From positions 1 to 6,209 of the forward strand of contig DASVHF010000068.1 in assembly GCA_036382695.1 (NCBI GenBank): a DNA stretch of 6,209 nt. Reading direction: 5' to 3'. The notes under the pieces were generated by a model, which saw nothing but the letters and a program-made list of their open reading frames with translations, was not told the DNA's origin and searched no databases. Of this stretch, positions 5,881 to 6,209 are shown one piece after another. Source of the DNA: DASVHF01 sp036382695 (lineage in GTDB: Bacteria; Patescibacteriota; Microgenomatia; Woykebacterales; RBG-16-39-9b). The position numbers and the translations under genes were made by a program. Each line of letters opens with the position of its first letter. Position 1 is the stretch's first letter.

Positions 5881-6209
5881 CAATTGCCTCCAAATCCTCC
5901 TTGGTAGGTGTAGTGGTGGTTGGTGCAAATTTTATTCCTAAGTAATAGCTAGTAACATCTACAGTTTCTTGTAAATCACCATCCTGATTCTTTGCTAAAT
6001 CAACAATAGTTACGTCGCTTGTTCGAATGAAGTTCTCTAAATAGGCCAAAAATTTTCTGAAGTTAGGAAAACTACCTTCTACTGTTACAGAATAATCAAG
6101 CTTCTGGCTCTTTAAAGATTCAACCGCTTCTGGTTTAGATAGCGGGATGTTAGTAAACTGAACGGCTATAATTTTTAACTTTGATTTTTTCGCCAAAACT
6201 TCTATTTTT
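5873..6209 (-). CDS. pilO: PilO-like type IV pilus assembly protein, C-terminal part
   Basis: PilO is an inner-membrane protein with a periplasmic or extracellular ferredoxin-like domain; with PilM and PilN it links the pilus motor to the growing fibre. Only the last 111 residues are visible. The frame stays open to the window edge, so the gene begins outside. The pattern fits the PilO C-terminal domain: VLAKKSKLKIIAVQF (a helix-end then a strand), DYSVTVEGSFPNFRKFLAYL (the strand plus GSF/Y...NFxxFL helix), ENFIRTSDVTIVDLA, and a final strand ending DVTSYYLGIKF. A Thr/Pro-rich tail (PTTTTPTK) follows, then LEAIGE. The TTG at 6196 is internal to the domain and is not taken as the start. The N-terminal membrane helix and any pilM/pilN neighbours would lie to the right of the window. 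The stop overlaps the small membrane protein gene. The assignment is by pattern only. Confidence 0.75.
   Translation of the reverse strand, partial: KIEVLAKKSKLKIIAVQFTNIPLSKPEAVESLKSQKLDYSVTVEGSFPNFRKFLAYLENFIRTSDVTIVDLAKNQDGDLQETVDVTSYYLGIKFAPTTTTPTKEDLEAIGE
5887..5900 (-). promoter_or_regulatory. Tandem GGAGG ribosome binding sites within the end of pilO
   Basis: On the minus strand GGAGG occurs twice (5900-5896 and 5891-5887) with 4 nt between. The nearer copy is 6 nt before the GTG at 5880, an ideal spacing; TTG at 5883 would be only 3 nt away. This decides the start of the small membrane protein and is the strongest Shine-Dalgarno sequence I noticed in the window. Confidence 0.7.

Noticed and set aside
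5881..5928. Longer start for the small membrane protein (16 more residues)
   Set aside because: The tandem GGAGG sites lie inside this extension and point to the GTG at 5880; the added segment is only the PilO tail read in another frame.
1..6209. CRISPR array, insertion sequence, tRNA/rRNA, toxin-antitoxin or defence system
   Set aside because: I saw no regularly spaced repeats, transposase motifs, tRNA-like cloverleaf or defence signature; all long frames are accounted for by housekeeping or pilus genes.

Overview
The window holds ordinary housekeeping genes of a bacterium with a small, compact genome. The most likely source is a member of the Candidate Phyla Radiation (Patescibacteria), perhaps the Microgenomates side. 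That placement is inference. It rests on shortened versions of conserved enzymes, start/stop overlaps between genes, an AT-leaning composition, AT-rich intergenic DNA, and a PilO-type pilus gene beside a LytR-CpsA-Psr (LCP) cell-wall gene. TGA is used as a stop (thioredoxin and LCP genes), so the standard bacterial code fits.

Layout: (1) 1-1664, minus strand: the first 554 residues of a UvrD/PcrA-type superfamily 1 DNA helicase, running off the left edge. (2) 1665-1749: a short divergent promoter region. (3) 1750-2022, plus strand: a minimal 90-residue thioredoxin. (4) 2023-2125: an AT-rich gap with a small repeat and a probable promoter. (5) 2126-5662, plus strand: four tightly packed genes, namely phosphoglycerate kinase, triosephosphate isomerase, an LCP-family protein and a short DNA polymerase III delta-like protein. 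Their junctions are an 8-nt overlap, a 6-nt gap and an ATGA overlap, so they are probably one operon. (6) 5663-5694: a convergent junction with weak terminator-like hairpins. (7) 5695-6209, minus strand: a small single-pass membrane protein and, upstream of it, the C-terminal part of a PilO-like type IV pilus protein running off the right edge.

Pgk and TpiA are neighbouring steps of lower glycolysis. The LCP protein would act at the cell surface, attaching polymers to the envelope. The delta-like protein would load the replication clamp. Their shared transcription looks like genome compaction rather than a common pathway.

The points most worth a second look are: a phosphoglycerate kinase lacking roughly 45 residues of its nucleotide domain and departing from the usual substrate-site residues; three extended -10 promoters (TGn plus hexamer), two of them exactly 7 nt before an ATG, which suggests leaderless mRNAs; and a delta subunit about two thirds of the usual length. 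I see no CRISPR array, transposon, RNA gene, defence system or other clearly new system.
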